From Rhodospirillaceae bacterium (lineage in GTDB: Bacteria; Pseudomonadota; Alphaproteobacteria; Bin65), in assembly GCA_009840595.1 (NCBI GenBank), contig VXNK01000165.1, forward strand, positions 1 to 45,000: a stretch of 45,000 bases of DNA, written 5' to 3'. The notes below the pieces were generated by a model. That model searched no databases. It saw only the letters and a program-made list of their open reading frames with translations, and had not been told where the DNA came from. Positions 9,024-19,393 of this stretch are shown in pieces. The position numbers and the translations under genes were made by a program. Position 1 is the stretch's first letter; each line of letters opens with the position of its first letter.

Positions 9024-9443
9024 TCAGTCGACGAAGCGCGCCCTGGCCTCCTCGGGAACCGGGATGGCGCGGAACCCCGCCGGCCGGTCGGGCGCGGGCG
9101 TGACCCAGACCCGCTTCTCGAAGCCTTCCAGCGCCGGGCGGCCGTCGGCATGGCTGAGGGCGTGGGCGACCGTGAAGACCTTGCCGGCCCATTCGCTGAC
9201 ATGGCTGGCCATGGTCAGCCGGTTGCCCAGCCGGCAGGCGTTGCGGAAGGTCGCGCCGGTCTCGAGCAGCGGCATGCCGCTGACGCCGAAGTCGCGCTCC
9301 ATCTCGGGGTAGGACAGCGCGTTGGCCGAAAACAGCCGCTCGGTCGCCTGGTCGAACCAGGTGTAGAAATACGGGTAGAAGACGATGCCGGCGGCGTCGC
9401 AATGCGCCCATTCCACGACGAATTCGGTCCGGTATTCCCGCAT
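9024..9443 (-). CDS. Acyl-CoA thioesterase, 4-hydroxybenzoyl-CoA thioesterase-type hotdog fold
   Basis: 139 residues forming a single hotdog domain. VEWAHCDAAGIVFYPYFYTW matches the 4HBT signature; the Asp of CDAAG is the catalytic acid. It is expected to hydrolyse an acyl- or aryl-CoA thioester in the cytoplasm. It lies 35 bases downstream of ssb on the same strand and may be carried on that transcript. The substrate is open: hydroxybenzoyl-CoA is possible given the aromatic-CoA-type enzyme at 38 kb, but many close relatives act on fatty acyl-CoA. Confidence 0.85.
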   Translation of the reverse strand: MREYRTEFVVEWAHCDAAGIVFYPYFYTWFDQATERLFSANALSYPEMERDFGVSGMPLLETGATFRNACRLGNRLTMASHVSEWAGKVFTVAHALSHADGRPALEGFEKRVWVTPAPDRPAGFRAIPVPEEARARFVD

Positions 9444-9478
9444 CGGTCAGCCCTTCGCCCGCACGGCCGCCGGCCGCC

Positions 9479-10009
9479 CTAGAACGGGATTTCGTCGTCG
9501 AAATCCGCCCCGGATGTCTGGGGGACGCCGGCGCCTTCCCGCCCGCCGTAGCCGCCGCTGTCCTGCTGCCCGCCGTAGCCGCCGCCCCCGCCGCGGCCGC
9601 CGCCGGAGTCGTAGGTGCCGCCCCGGTCATAGGACTCGCTCATGCCGCCGCCGTCGCGCCGGCTGTCCAGCATGGTCATCTCGCCGCGATAGGGCCGGAT
9701 CACGACCTCGGTCGTATAGCGCTCCTGCCCGGTCTGGTTGTCTTCCCACTTCCGGGTCTGGAGCTGGCCCTCGATATAGACCTTCGAGCCCTTGCGCAGA
9801 TATTGCTCGGCGATTTCGGCGGTGCGCCCGAAAATGACGACGCGGTGCCACTCGGTGCGCTCCTGCATCTCGCCGGAGTTGCGGTCTTTCCAGCGTTCGG
9901 AGGTCGCGACGGAGAAGTTGGCGACCTTGTCGCCGCTCTGCATGGTGCGGACTTCGGGATCGCGGCCCAGGTTGCCGATCAGGATGACCTTGTTGACGCT
10001 GCCTGCCAT
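9479..10009 (-). CDS. ssb: Single-stranded DNA-binding protein
   Basis: 176 residues. An N-terminal OB fold ([53 protein letters not shown]) is followed by a Gly/Ser/Asp-rich disordered linker and the acidic C-terminal tip DFDDEIPF, which recruits replication and repair proteins. It coats single-stranded DNA as a tetramer. The ATG at 10009 is preceded by GGGGA; the longer upstream frame is leader. A GTTC-N7-GTTC box abuts the start and suggests SOS control. Confidence 0.95.
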   Translation of the reverse strand: MAGSVNKVILIGNLGRDPEVRTMQSGDKVANFSVATSERWKDRNSGEMQERTEWHRVVIFGRTAEIAEQYLRKGSKVYIEGQLQTRKWEDNQTGQERYTTEVVIRPYRGEMTMLDSRRDGGGMSESYDRGGTYDSGGGRGGGGGYGGQQDSGGYGGREGAGVPQTSGADFDDEIPF

Positions 10010-10012
10010 GAT

Positions 10013-10027
10013 GTTCCCCGTTCGTTC
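10013..10027. promoter_or_regulatory. Candidate LexA (SOS) box at ssb
   Basis: GTTC (10013-10016), seven bases, GTTC (10024-10027): an exact match to the alphaproteobacterial LexA direct repeat. It starts four bases upstream of the ssb ATG and overlaps its ribosome-binding region, an unusually close position, which lowers confidence. Confidence 0.4.
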
Positions 10028-10063
10028 GGCTATCAGCCGTCTATAAATCACATAGCCCGCGTC

Positions 10064-10083
10064 GGCAAGCGTTATAGCTTGCC
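10064..10083. promoter_or_regulatory. Perfect 7-bp inverted repeat between divergent ssb and GFA genes
   Basis: GGCAAGC (10064-10070), six AT-rich bases, GCTTGCC (10077-10083). It sits in the 136-base divergent region and looks like a dimeric repressor site; no candidate regulator gene is adjacent. Confidence 0.35.
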
Positions 10084-10145
10084 CGGCGGCCAATCCGATA
10101 GTGTCGAACCGGAAAATTCGAAAATCCCGATCCGGAAGGCCCGCC

Positions 10146-10622
10146 ATGAAGCTCGAAGGCTCCTGCCATTGCCGCGCGGTGACGTTCAGCGTCGAGAGCC
10201 GCACGCCCCGCCCGTTCAACTACTGCTACTGCTCGATCTGCCGCAAGACGACCGGCGGCGGCGGCTTCGCCATCAACATCATGGGCGACACGCCGAGCCT
10301 GCGCATCGAGGGCGGCGAGCATCTCGCGGTCTACCAGGCGACCATCGACGGCCGGACGAGCACGGCGATGCGGCATTTCTGCAAGCGCTGCGGCAGCCAT
10401 CTCTGGCTGTGGGACCCGCGCTGGCCGGACCTCGTCCATCCGCTGGCCTCGGCGATCGACACCGAACTCCCGGCGGCGCCGGAGCGCGTCCATCTCATGC
10501 TCGGCGCGAAACCCGGCTGGTGCCCGGTCCCGGACGAGTCGGCGCAGGAGCGGCACTTCGACGGCTATCCGGAGGAAGCCATCGAGGACTGGCACCGGAC
10601 GCGGGGGCTGCTGGCGGAATAG
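10146..10622 (+). CDS. GFA/CENP-V family zinc protein
   Basis: 158 residues with the family's cysteine pattern: GSCHCRAV near the N-terminus, CYCSICRK, and CKRCGSHLW after the central strands, together binding two zinc ions. The family is named for the glutathione-dependent formaldehyde-activating enzyme, but most members have no proven substrate. It is transcribed divergently from ssb. A weak hairpin follows the stop. Confidence 0.85.
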   Translation: MKLEGSCHCRAVTFSVESRTPRPFNYCYCSICRKTTGGGGFAINIMGDTPSLRIEGGEHLAVYQATIDGRTSTAMRHFCKRCGSHLWLWDPRWPDLVHPLASAIDTELPAAPERVHLMLGAKPGWCPVPDESAQERHFDGYPEEAIEDWHRTRGLLAE

Positions 10623-10624
10623 AC

Positions 10625-10647
10625 GGCCTTTCTCCGGGAGAAAAGCC
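10625..10647 (+). terminator. Hairpin after the GFA gene
   Basis: GGCCTTTCTCC and GGAGAAAAGCC pair with one mismatch directly after the stop codon. No T-run follows, so it is a weak terminator candidate. Confidence 0.3.
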
Positions 10648-10747
10648 GGAGGTGTGACGGTCTGCCCCTGCACCGTTTTCCATGATGTCGTATCCGTAGC
10701 GGCAAGAACTCCGCCCTCCCTGTGCGCGTCAATTCAAGGAGCTTCGA

Positions 10748-12253
10748 ATGCACCCTGCGGTTCAGGCCAGACTCGACAGAACACTGGGCCAGGCCGCTCA
10801 GCGCCACAGGGCGCCCGTGGTGCGCGGCTTCGGCGCCTTTCTCTGGGACAAGCGCTGGTTCTTCATCGCGCTGGCCGTCGGCGCCGTGATGATGAGCTTT
10901 TCGCCGCCGGAAGGGCTGGACCGCCGCGGCCTCATCCTGATTGCGATGTCCGTCGTCGCGATCATCCTGTTCGTCACCGAGCCGGTGCCGCTGCCCACGG
11001 TCGCCCTGATGATCATTCTCGGTCAGGTCGTGCTGCTCGGCATCGATTCGACCTCCGTGGCCGAAAGCCTGATGAGCGATTCCGTCCTGTTCATCATGGG
11101 GTCGCTGATGCTGGCGGTCGCGGTCGTCAAGCAAAAGCTGGACAAGCGGATCGCCTACTGGATCGTCCGCATGACCGGCACCGGCACGGTCAACGTCTGC
11201 GTCGGCATTTCGGTCGTTTCGGGCATTCTCGCCTCTTTCATCGGCGAGCATACCGTGGCCGCGATGATGCTGCCCGTCGCCATCACGCTCATAACGCTGA
11301 CGTCGGAGGATTCGCGGAAAGTGCGCGGCCTCGCCGCGGTGCTGCTGTTTTCGATTTCCTACGGCTGCTCGATCGCCGGCATCGGGACGCCGTCCGGCGG
11401 CGCCCGCAACGCGATCATGATCGGCTACTGGAAGGAGTTCTTCTTCGATCCGACGAACCCGGAAACAGCCAAGTTCATCGTCGATTACCTGACATGGATG
11501 CTCTACTGCTATCCGATATTCCTGATCCAGCTCCCCTTCGTTACGCTGATCCTGTTTTACACCTTCAAGCCGGAGCACCGGAACATCTCCCGGGCCGTCG
11601 TCAAGCTGCGGGAGCAGATCAGGGCCCAGGGGCCGATGAAATCGGCCGACTGGGTCTCGATCGTAGCCTTTGCGGTGATCCTGTCCGGCTGGCTGACCTT
11701 TTCCGATACGCTCGGGCTCGGCACCGTCGCGATCTTCGGCGCGGTCGCCTTTCTGGTCATCGGGCTGGTGCGCTGGGAGGACTTGAATTCCGGCGTCAAC
11801 TGGGGCGTCGTGCTCCTCTACGCAGCCGCCATTTCGCTCGGCGTCCAGATGAAGGACAGCGGCGCGGCGCTCTGGGTCGCCAACAACTTCCTCGACCTGC
11901 TGTCCCCCCTCGGCATCGAAGGCGGCATACCGCTCTGGGCGGCAGTATCGGCGCTCACGACCGGCGTGACCAACACCATGTCCAACGGCGCAGCCGTCGC
12001 GGTCATCGGACCCATCACCCTGAAGATGGCGGCGGCGGCCGGCGAAAGCCCGCTTCTCATCGGCTTCATCACCGCGATTTCGTCCGCCTTCGCCTATCTC
12101 ACGGTCATCGGCACGCCGGCCTGCACCATCGTCTACGCATCCGGCTATCTGAAGACCACGGATTTTCTCCGCGTCGGCTATCGCATGGTCATCGTATCGA
12201 CGGTCCTGCTGATTATCTCGGCTTCCCTTTTCTGGCCCCTGATCGGGTTGTAG
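10748..12253 (+). CDS. SLC13/DASS-family anion:sodium symporter-like permease
   Basis: 501 residues with about eleven hydrophobic segments. Two hairpin-loop motifs typical of the divalent-anion symporters are recognisable though altered: GIGTPSGGARN in the first half and TNTMSNGAA in the second, in place of the classic Ser-Asn-Thr loops. The family carries dicarboxylates, sulfate or taurine-like anions into the cell with Na+. The gene is followed after one base by a double universal stress protein, so the pair forms an operon; the Usp may sense or modulate transport. The substrate cannot be assigned. Confidence 0.85.
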   Translation: MHPAVQARLDRTLGQAAQRHRAPVVRGFGAFLWDKRWFFIALAVGAVMMSFSPPEGLDRRGLILIAMSVVAIILFVTEPVPLPTVALMIILGQVVLLGIDSTSVAESLMSDSVLFIMGSLMLAVAVVKQKLDKRIAYWIVRMTGTGTVNVCVGISVVSGILASFIGEHTVAAMMLPVAITLITLTSEDSRKVRGLAAVLLFSISYGCSIAGIGTPSGGARNAIMIGYWKEFFFDPTNPETAKFIVDYLTWMLYCYPIFLIQLPFVTLILFYTFKPEHRNISRAVVKLREQIRAQGPMKSADWVSIVAFAVILSGWLTFSDTLGLGTVAIFGAVAFLVIGLVRWEDLNSGVNWGVVLLYAAAISLGVQMKDSGAALWVANNFLDLLSPLGIEGGIPLWAAVSALTTGVTNTMSNGAAVAVIGPITLKMAAAAGESPLLIGFITAISSAFAYLTVIGTPACTIVYASGYLKTTDFLRVGYRMVIVSTVLLIISASLFWPLIGL

Positions 12254-12254
12254 G

Positions 12255-13277
12255 ATGGCGGGCGAGGCATCGCGGAAGCCTCCGGAAACCGGGGAGCCGG
12301 CACTGCGCGATTCGGAAAGCCCGACGGACGTTCCCGAAACCGGCGGCCCGCCGCGGTTCAGCATTCTCGTCTGCATCGACGGGACCGACGCCTCCTACCT
12401 GGCGCTGCGCCATGCCGTGCGCATCGGCTCGGCAACGGACGCCGACCTGACGCTGCTCTATGTCCGGCCCATCGACCGGGACCTGCAGACCGGCGGCATG
12501 CAAATCTCGGTCGTGCGCGAGAACCTTCTCGACTGGGGCCTCGAAATGCCGGGCGCCACGGCCCTGCGCCGCGGCCGCGAACTGCTCGTCGAACTCGGAT
12601 GGCTGGACAAGGACTGGCAGACGGAGTTCGCCCATGTCGACGTGCAGGGCGATCCGCTCGGCGACAACGCCATCGTCTATTCCAGCCCGAAAGGCCGCTC
12701 GGTCGTGCTGCGGCTCCTGATCGCCCCATCCGTCGCGGCCGGAATTCTCGACGAGGCGAAGCTCGGCGAGTTCGACCTGCTGATCGTCGGCATGTCGGAA
12801 GGAGAAAAAGGCTCCGGACCGGGTTACGTTTCGCGCAAAATTGCAAGACGGGTTGCCCGGGAGCATACCGGCGCCGTTCTCGTCACGAGGGCGCGGGAGG
12901 ACGGCGACGGCCATCTCGTCTGCGTCGCCAGCTACGAGGGCTCCATCGTCGCGGCGCAAAAACATGCGGAGATTGCGAGCCTCTGCGCCGCCCCGGTCTT
13001 CCTGCTGTCGGTCGCGCGGACGGTGGATTTTCTTCCGGATTCGAAGAAGAGCGCCGCGACCGCCAAGGAGCGGATCGAAAAGGCGGGGATCCCCGTATCC
13101 GGCACGACGGCGCTGGTCGGCGATCCCGTTGCCCTGATCGTCGAGCAGGGCCGGCCGCACTCCTTGATCGTCGTATCGCGGTTCCAGAAACGGACCGGCT
13201 GGCGCCAGATCTTCTCCAACAGCATCGCGTTCAAAGTGCTGAAGCACGCCGAAAACTCGGTCATGATCACCCGGTAA
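12255..13277 (+). CDS. Tandem universal stress protein (UspA superfamily)
   Basis: 340 residues. Domain one starts at FSILVCIDGTDASYLALRHAV (from about residue 35) and the C-terminal domain ends with VLKHAENSVMITR, the last strand of the Usp fold. The ATP-binding Gly-rich loop common in UspA is not visible: the matching place reads VSRFQKRTGWRQIFSNS, so it may not bind ATP the same way. The first ~34 residues are Pro/Glu-rich and probably disordered. It starts one base after the SLC13 stop and is presumably co-made with that transporter; Usp-transporter pairs are known in ion and amino-acid uptake. Confidence 0.8.
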   Translation: MAGEASRKPPETGEPALRDSESPTDVPETGGPPRFSILVCIDGTDASYLALRHAVRIGSATDADLTLLYVRPIDRDLQTGGMQISVVRENLLDWGLEMPGATALRRGRELLVELGWLDKDWQTEFAHVDVQGDPLGDNAIVYSSPKGRSVVLRLLIAPSVAAGILDEAKLGEFDLLIVGMSEGEKGSGPGYVSRKIARRVAREHTGAVLVTRAREDGDGHLVCVASYEGSIVAAQKHAEIASLCAAPVFLLSVARTVDFLPDSKKSAATAKERIEKAGIPVSGTTALVGDPVALIVEQGRPHSLIVVSRFQKRTGWRQIFSNSIAFKVLKHAENSVMITR

Positions 13278-13478
13278 GGCCCGCGAATCGCGGCTCGACG
13301 GCAATGCGGTTCAGCGCTCCGGCGCGGGCATGCCGGTTTTCGACGTCCCCGCGCTCGTTTCCTGCCGCCCGACTTTCACGACGCTCGAAACCGGCGGCCC
13401 CGTCGCCGCCGGCATGCCCTCGGGCGTCGGCTGTTTCAGCAACCCGGTCGAGGATGGCGAACAGACGTGCCGAACCGG

Positions 13479-14258
13479 TCAGGCGATCTCCGACAATCGG
13501 GGAAGGGCGGCCCGGCCGCGTTCGCGCATGGCGGCTTCGCGAGGCCGGTCGCGCTGCGCTTCGGCGGTCGCCCGGTAGGACGGCCGCGCCGTAATGCGCG
13601 CCCACCACCTGTCGACCGCGGGGCGCCCGGCGAGCCAGAGGCCGCCCAACTGGTGCAGCCGTTCGACGAAGGGCGTGATGGCCGCGTCGGCCAGCGACCA
13701 GCGCGGGCCGGCGAGCCAGTCGCTCCGCTGCACCGCGTCGTCGATCGCCGCGACCATGCCGGCCAGCCTTTTCGCGGCCGGCACGACTTCCGGCGCATCC
13801 AGGCCCCGTTCGACGACGCTGATCCGGCGGGCGCGGCGCTCCGGGTCCGGTATGGCGTCGTAATAGGCCTGCAGGTCCTCCGGCGATTTTTCCAGCACCT
13901 TGTGGCGGACAAAGACGGCGTAGGTCAGCGCGCCCAGCGCCGGCAGGTAGCTTTCGTCGGCGCGCTTCATCCACAGGCGGGCGCCGGCGCAGTCGCCGGG
14001 CGCGTCCGGCATCAGGCCGGGACCGGAAAAGGCGTCGTCGAGATAGTGCATGATGATGCTCGATTCGACGAAGACCAGCCCGTCGTGAACGAGCGTCGGC
14101 ACCACGCCCTGTGGATTGAGGGCGCGGTAGGCCGGCGTGTTCAGCGCGCCGGCGTCGCGGTCGAGCACGCGCGAAACGTAGTCGACGCCCTTTTCCTCGG
14201 CGGCCAGGCGCGCCTTCAGACCGCAGGTCGCTGTCGGGAAATAGTAGAGTTCGAGCAT
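13479..14258 (-). CDS. Glutathione S-transferase family protein
   Basis: 259 residues. The N-terminal thioredoxin-like domain has [21 protein letters not shown], the cis-proline segment [13 protein letters not shown] and the glutathione-binding [13 protein letters not shown]. An all-helical C-terminal domain has [15 protein letters not shown], with the usual N-capping SLADxxxxP box. It is cytoplasmic and probably conjugates or isomerises an electrophile with glutathione. Directly upstream on the same strand are the last 64 codons of a lost FAD monooxygenase, a common neighbour of GST genes in aromatic catabolism. The last ~25 residues ([14 protein letters not shown]) are charged and variable. 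Confidence 0.85.
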   Translation of the reverse strand: MLELYYFPTATCGLKARLAAEEKGVDYVSRVLDRDAGALNTPAYRALNPQGVVPTLVHDGLVFVESSIIMHYLDDAFSGPGLMPDAPGDCAGARLWMKRADESYLPALGALTYAVFVRHKVLEKSPEDLQAYYDAIPDPERRARRISVVERGLDAPEVVPAAKRLAGMVAAIDDAVQRSDWLAGPRWSLADAAITPFVERLHQLGGLWLAGRPAVDRWWARITARPSYRATAEAQRDRPREAAMRERGRAALPRLSEIA

Positions 14259-14267
14259 GGTCGTTTC

Positions 14268-14462
14268 TCACCTCGCCGCGGCGCTGCCGGTGATCGTTGC
14301 GGGAATTCCGGCGGGGTCCGGGGGCATCGGATCGCCGCGCCACGCAACATCCCGGTCCGGGCGCACCAGCATATAGCGGGATTCGTGCAGGTCCGCGATT
14401 CCGGCGTCCGCAATCGTTTCGATTTCGAAGGGGATACCCGCCCCGGCGGGACGATCGGCTCT
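14268..14462 (-). pseudogene. 3' remnant of an FAD-dependent aromatic monooxygenase
   Basis: The minus strand keeps an open frame of 64 codons up to the TGA at 14268-14270. It reads [17 protein letters not shown], then [17 protein letters not shown] and a short tail. The phrase LVRPDxxVAWRG is the C-terminal signature of PheA/TfdB-type FAD hydroxylases. An in-frame TGA bounds it upstream and no FAD-binding region is found in the 170 bases before the next gene, so only the extreme C-terminus survives. It ends 9 bases before the GST start, which suggests the two once formed an operon. Bases 14463-14632 hold no gene I can see. Confidence 0.7.
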
Positions 14463-14632
14463 TCACCGTTCCAATCGGCCGCAGAAGGCGCTACAGCGTG
14501 GCTTCCCTTTCGATGATGTCCGGCCCGTTTGGCTCGTCGGTCGCACGCCGAGCGGCACGACAGGCCGTCGGTCTCTCTTATGGTGCCCGGACCGGATTGC
14601 ACGCCCGACAACGGACAAGGCGCGAGGCAGTC

Positions 14633-15526
14633 ATGCATCCGATCGGCGGCGCGCGGCTTTGGACGCCGCTCCTGCCTTTTATCGTTGCGGCGTGGGTCCT
14701 GGCGGTCCCTGTGCGGACCGCCGCCGCTGCCGAAGACCCCCGCGAAACCCGGGCCGCCCTCCCCGCGGCGGGAGCGAACGCCGTCGTGAGCGCCCCCTAC
14801 CTGAGCGCAGGCGCGGCCCTGATCCGCTCGCGGGACACCCGGTTTGTCGACGGCGCAGACGCCGGCCATGCCGCGCTCTACGGAAACCGGCAACGCTTCG
14901 ACGCCGGCGCCTTCGGCAACGGTCTGCAGTTTCATCTGGCGGCGGGCGTCCGCTTGCCATACCGGATGCGCGCGCAACTGGAATTCGGCTGGGCGCGCGA
15001 CCTCGGCTGGCGGGGCAACACCAACTACCGGGACTCCGGCGGGCGTCAGCCGTCGGCGGCAAAGCTGAGCATCCGGCAGGTCCTCCTCGCCGGGTTCCAC
15101 GATTTCCCGGGATGGGAGATCGCCCCGGGCCGCCGGGCGCGACCCTTTCTGGGCGCCGGGCTCGGGATCACCGACTACCGCTTGGGCGGCTACCTCCAGC
15201 GCTTTCCCGAACCGGACGATCCGCAGGGCCCCCTGCGCCGGGGTCCGGGCGGCGAGATCCCCTTCACCGCCCTCCCCGGCGGACGCGGGCGCAACTTCAC
15301 CTGGATGCTGACCGCCGGGATTGCGATCGCGGTCAGCGGCAGTATCCACGTCGACGTGAGCTACCGGTATACCGATGCGGGAGAAATCCGGACCGATGCC
15401 GGCGACATCGCCATCGTGCGCTACCGCGAGGACGGCACCCGGAGAGAAATCCCGGTTCGGATCAACGAGACCGCCGCCGACTACCGCACCCATTCCCTGC
15501 TCATGGCGCTGCGGTTCGAATTCTAG
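14633..15526 (+). CDS. Outer-membrane beta-barrel protein of unknown function
   Basis: 297 residues. A signal peptide is clear: a basic start, the hydrophobic core [15 protein letters not shown] and a TAAAA-ED cleavage region. The mature part has alternating polar/hydrophobic strands, Gly and aromatic girdle residues ([29 protein letters not shown]) and ends in MALRFEF, a C-terminal Phe as needed for outer-membrane barrel assembly. It resembles small opacity/OmpW-like porins, but I do not recognise a specific family. The ATG at 14633 has GAGG at good distance; the frame continues upstream without coding character. Confidence 0.75.
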   Translation: MHPIGGARLWTPLLPFIVAAWVLAVPVRTAAAAEDPRETRAALPAAGANAVVSAPYLSAGAALIRSRDTRFVDGADAGHAALYGNRQRFDAGAFGNGLQFHLAAGVRLPYRMRAQLEFGWARDLGWRGNTNYRDSGGRQPSAAKLSIRQVLLAGFHDFPGWEIAPGRRARPFLGAGLGITDYRLGGYLQRFPEPDDPQGPLRRGPGGEIPFTALPGGRGRNFTWMLTAGIAIAVSGSIHVDVSYRYTDAGEIRTDAGDIAIVRYREDGTRREIPVRINETAADYRTHSLLMALRFEF

Positions 15527-15578
15527 CCCCCCCGGGGAGCAGCGGTTCCGCCGCGCACCAGGGGGCGGGAAAACGGTC

Positions 15579-15592
15579 GGTCGAAATGACGG
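15579..15592. repeat. Partial copy of the 5.3-kb intergenic repeat arm
   Basis: GGTCGAAATGACGG repeats the right arm of the hairpin element at 5249-5394. Only one arm is present, and a related fragment (GGTCGAAACC) follows about 30 bases later. Confidence 0.4.
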
Positions 15593-15630
15593 GTTGGGGA
15601 ACGGCCGGTCGAAACCCCGGTCCGGAATCC

Positions 15631-15651
15631 GGCAGGCCGGCACCCGCCTGC
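15631..15651. repeat. Inverted repeat ahead of uvrA
   Basis: GGCAGGC (15631-15637) pairs with GCCTGCC (15645-15651) in the 217-base gap before uvrA. No T-run follows; role unknown. Confidence 0.3.
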
Positions 15652-15743
15652 CGACGAATTCCGAGTCGCTTTCCCGGCCTTCCCGCCCCATATTGGCGGC
15701 ACGCGGACGGGCCGACGGCCGAGTTGAAATTCCCTTCCAGAAC

Positions 15744-18683
<2,940 letters not shown>

Positions 18684-18760
18684 GTTTCCAGGAAGCGCAA
18701 AGACCGAATTATCACCCCGGCCGACCCGTCGGAGACAGCGCACGTCCGCAGCGTTATCCC

Positions 18761-18915
18761 TCCCCCTCTTCAGAGGGGGAGGTCAGGTGGGGGTGGCGCG
18801 TCGTCCGTTTCCATAGCGGGACGCGCAACGCCGCAAGGCGAGTCGATTGGCTGCCGAAGGCACCCCCATCGACCTCGCTTGCGCTCGGCCACTTCCCCCT
18901 CTGAAGAGGGGGAAG
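18761..18915. repeat. Two facing palindromic hairpins (dispersed intergenic repeat)
   Basis: A perfect 20-base palindrome at 18761-18780 (CCCCCTCT, two bases, AGAGGGGG core) and a perfect 24-base palindrome at 18892-18915 with the same core face each other across about 110 bases. Inner flanks GGTGGGGGTG and CACCCCCATCGACC are also complementary. The whole could fold into a cruciform-like structure. This fills most of the uvrA-brnA gap; it looks like a mobile-repeat relic rather than a terminator, as no T-run follows either hairpin on the coding side. Confidence 0.6.
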
Positions 18916-18939
18916 AAAAATTCCGGGCCGCGGGCGACG

Positions 18940-19206
18940 CTACCGTCCGTCCGACCCGCGCTGCGCCTTTACATAGCTTTCGAGCACGCGGTTGATCCGC
19001 GTCTGGTAGCCCCGGCCCGGCGCCCGGAAATGGTCGAGCACCGAACGCTTGACCCGGAGCGTGATCCGCTCGGTACGGTCGGGCCGGACCAGTTCGGCCT
19101 CGTGCCAGAACGCGGCGTCCAGTTCCGGAATGTCGCTGAAGTCGATATCCCGGTCGTCCACGGACGCGATCTCATCCGGCGTCAGGGGCCGTTTGTATCT
19201 GTTCAT
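18940..19206 (-). CDS. brnA: BrnA-family antitoxin (orphan)
   Basis: 88 residues. The N-terminal part (KRPLTPDEIASVDDRDIDFSDIPEL, then DAAFWHEAELVRP) and the C-terminal DNA-binding part (ERITLRVKRSVLDHFRAPGRGYQTRINRVLESYV) match BrnA antitoxins, which neutralise BrnT ribonucleases and repress their own promoter. The start ATG at 19206 overlaps the stop of the broken brnT frame (ATGA), the normal brnTA arrangement. Because its toxin is ruined, it may now only be a DNA-binding relic or an anti-toxin against BrnT from elsewhere. Confidence 0.85.
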   Translation of the reverse strand: MNRYKRPLTPDEIASVDDRDIDFSDIPELDAAFWHEAELVRPDRTERITLRVKRSVLDHFRAPGRGYQTRINRVLESYVKAQRGSDGR

Positions 19207-19327
19207 GCCAGATCTGCCTCTCCTTGCGGGGCGCCGGCCGTGTCGAAAATCCGCAGCGTGGTTTCGAAGTAGATCCGTGCCTGGCAAAGTTGGCCCGACT
19301 CTTGGCCTCGTCTCATTCGAACGCCAT
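19203..19327 (-). pseudogene. brnT: Decayed brnT toxin gene
   Basis: From the ATG at 19327 the minus strand reads MAFE, then TGA (19315-19313) where BrnT proteins have Trp, then DEAKSRANFARHG, matching the conserved BrnT start FEWDxxKxxxNxxKHG. A frame change then leads to YFETTLRIFD, the next conserved BrnT block, but the rest (usually about 50 residues, including the catalytic end) is missing and replaced by TAGAPQGEADLA with a stop overlapping brnA. So it has a nonsense codon, a one-base frameshift and an internal deletion. At most about 40 of ~90 codons remain. Confidence 0.75.
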
Positions 19328-19346
19328 CGGGTAATATATGTACAGA

Positions 19347-19358
19347 TTGTCGTGACAA
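19347..19358. promoter_or_regulatory. Inverted repeat upstream of the brnT relic, likely former brnTA operator
   Basis: TTGTC (19347-19351) and GACAA (19354-19358) flank two bases. On the minus strand TTGTCA followed 16 bases later by TATTAC could be a promoter, placed just before the relic start. The stretch is AT-rich against GC-rich neighbours. Confidence 0.35.
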
Positions 19359-19393
19359 AAGAGGCAACGACGGGCCGCAGTCCGGTTTGAATT

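Noticed and set aside
18892-18920. 24-base palindrome as a terminator for uvrA
   Set aside because: It is followed by As, not Ts, on the uvrA strand, and lies over 200 bases after the stop; better seen as a repeat.
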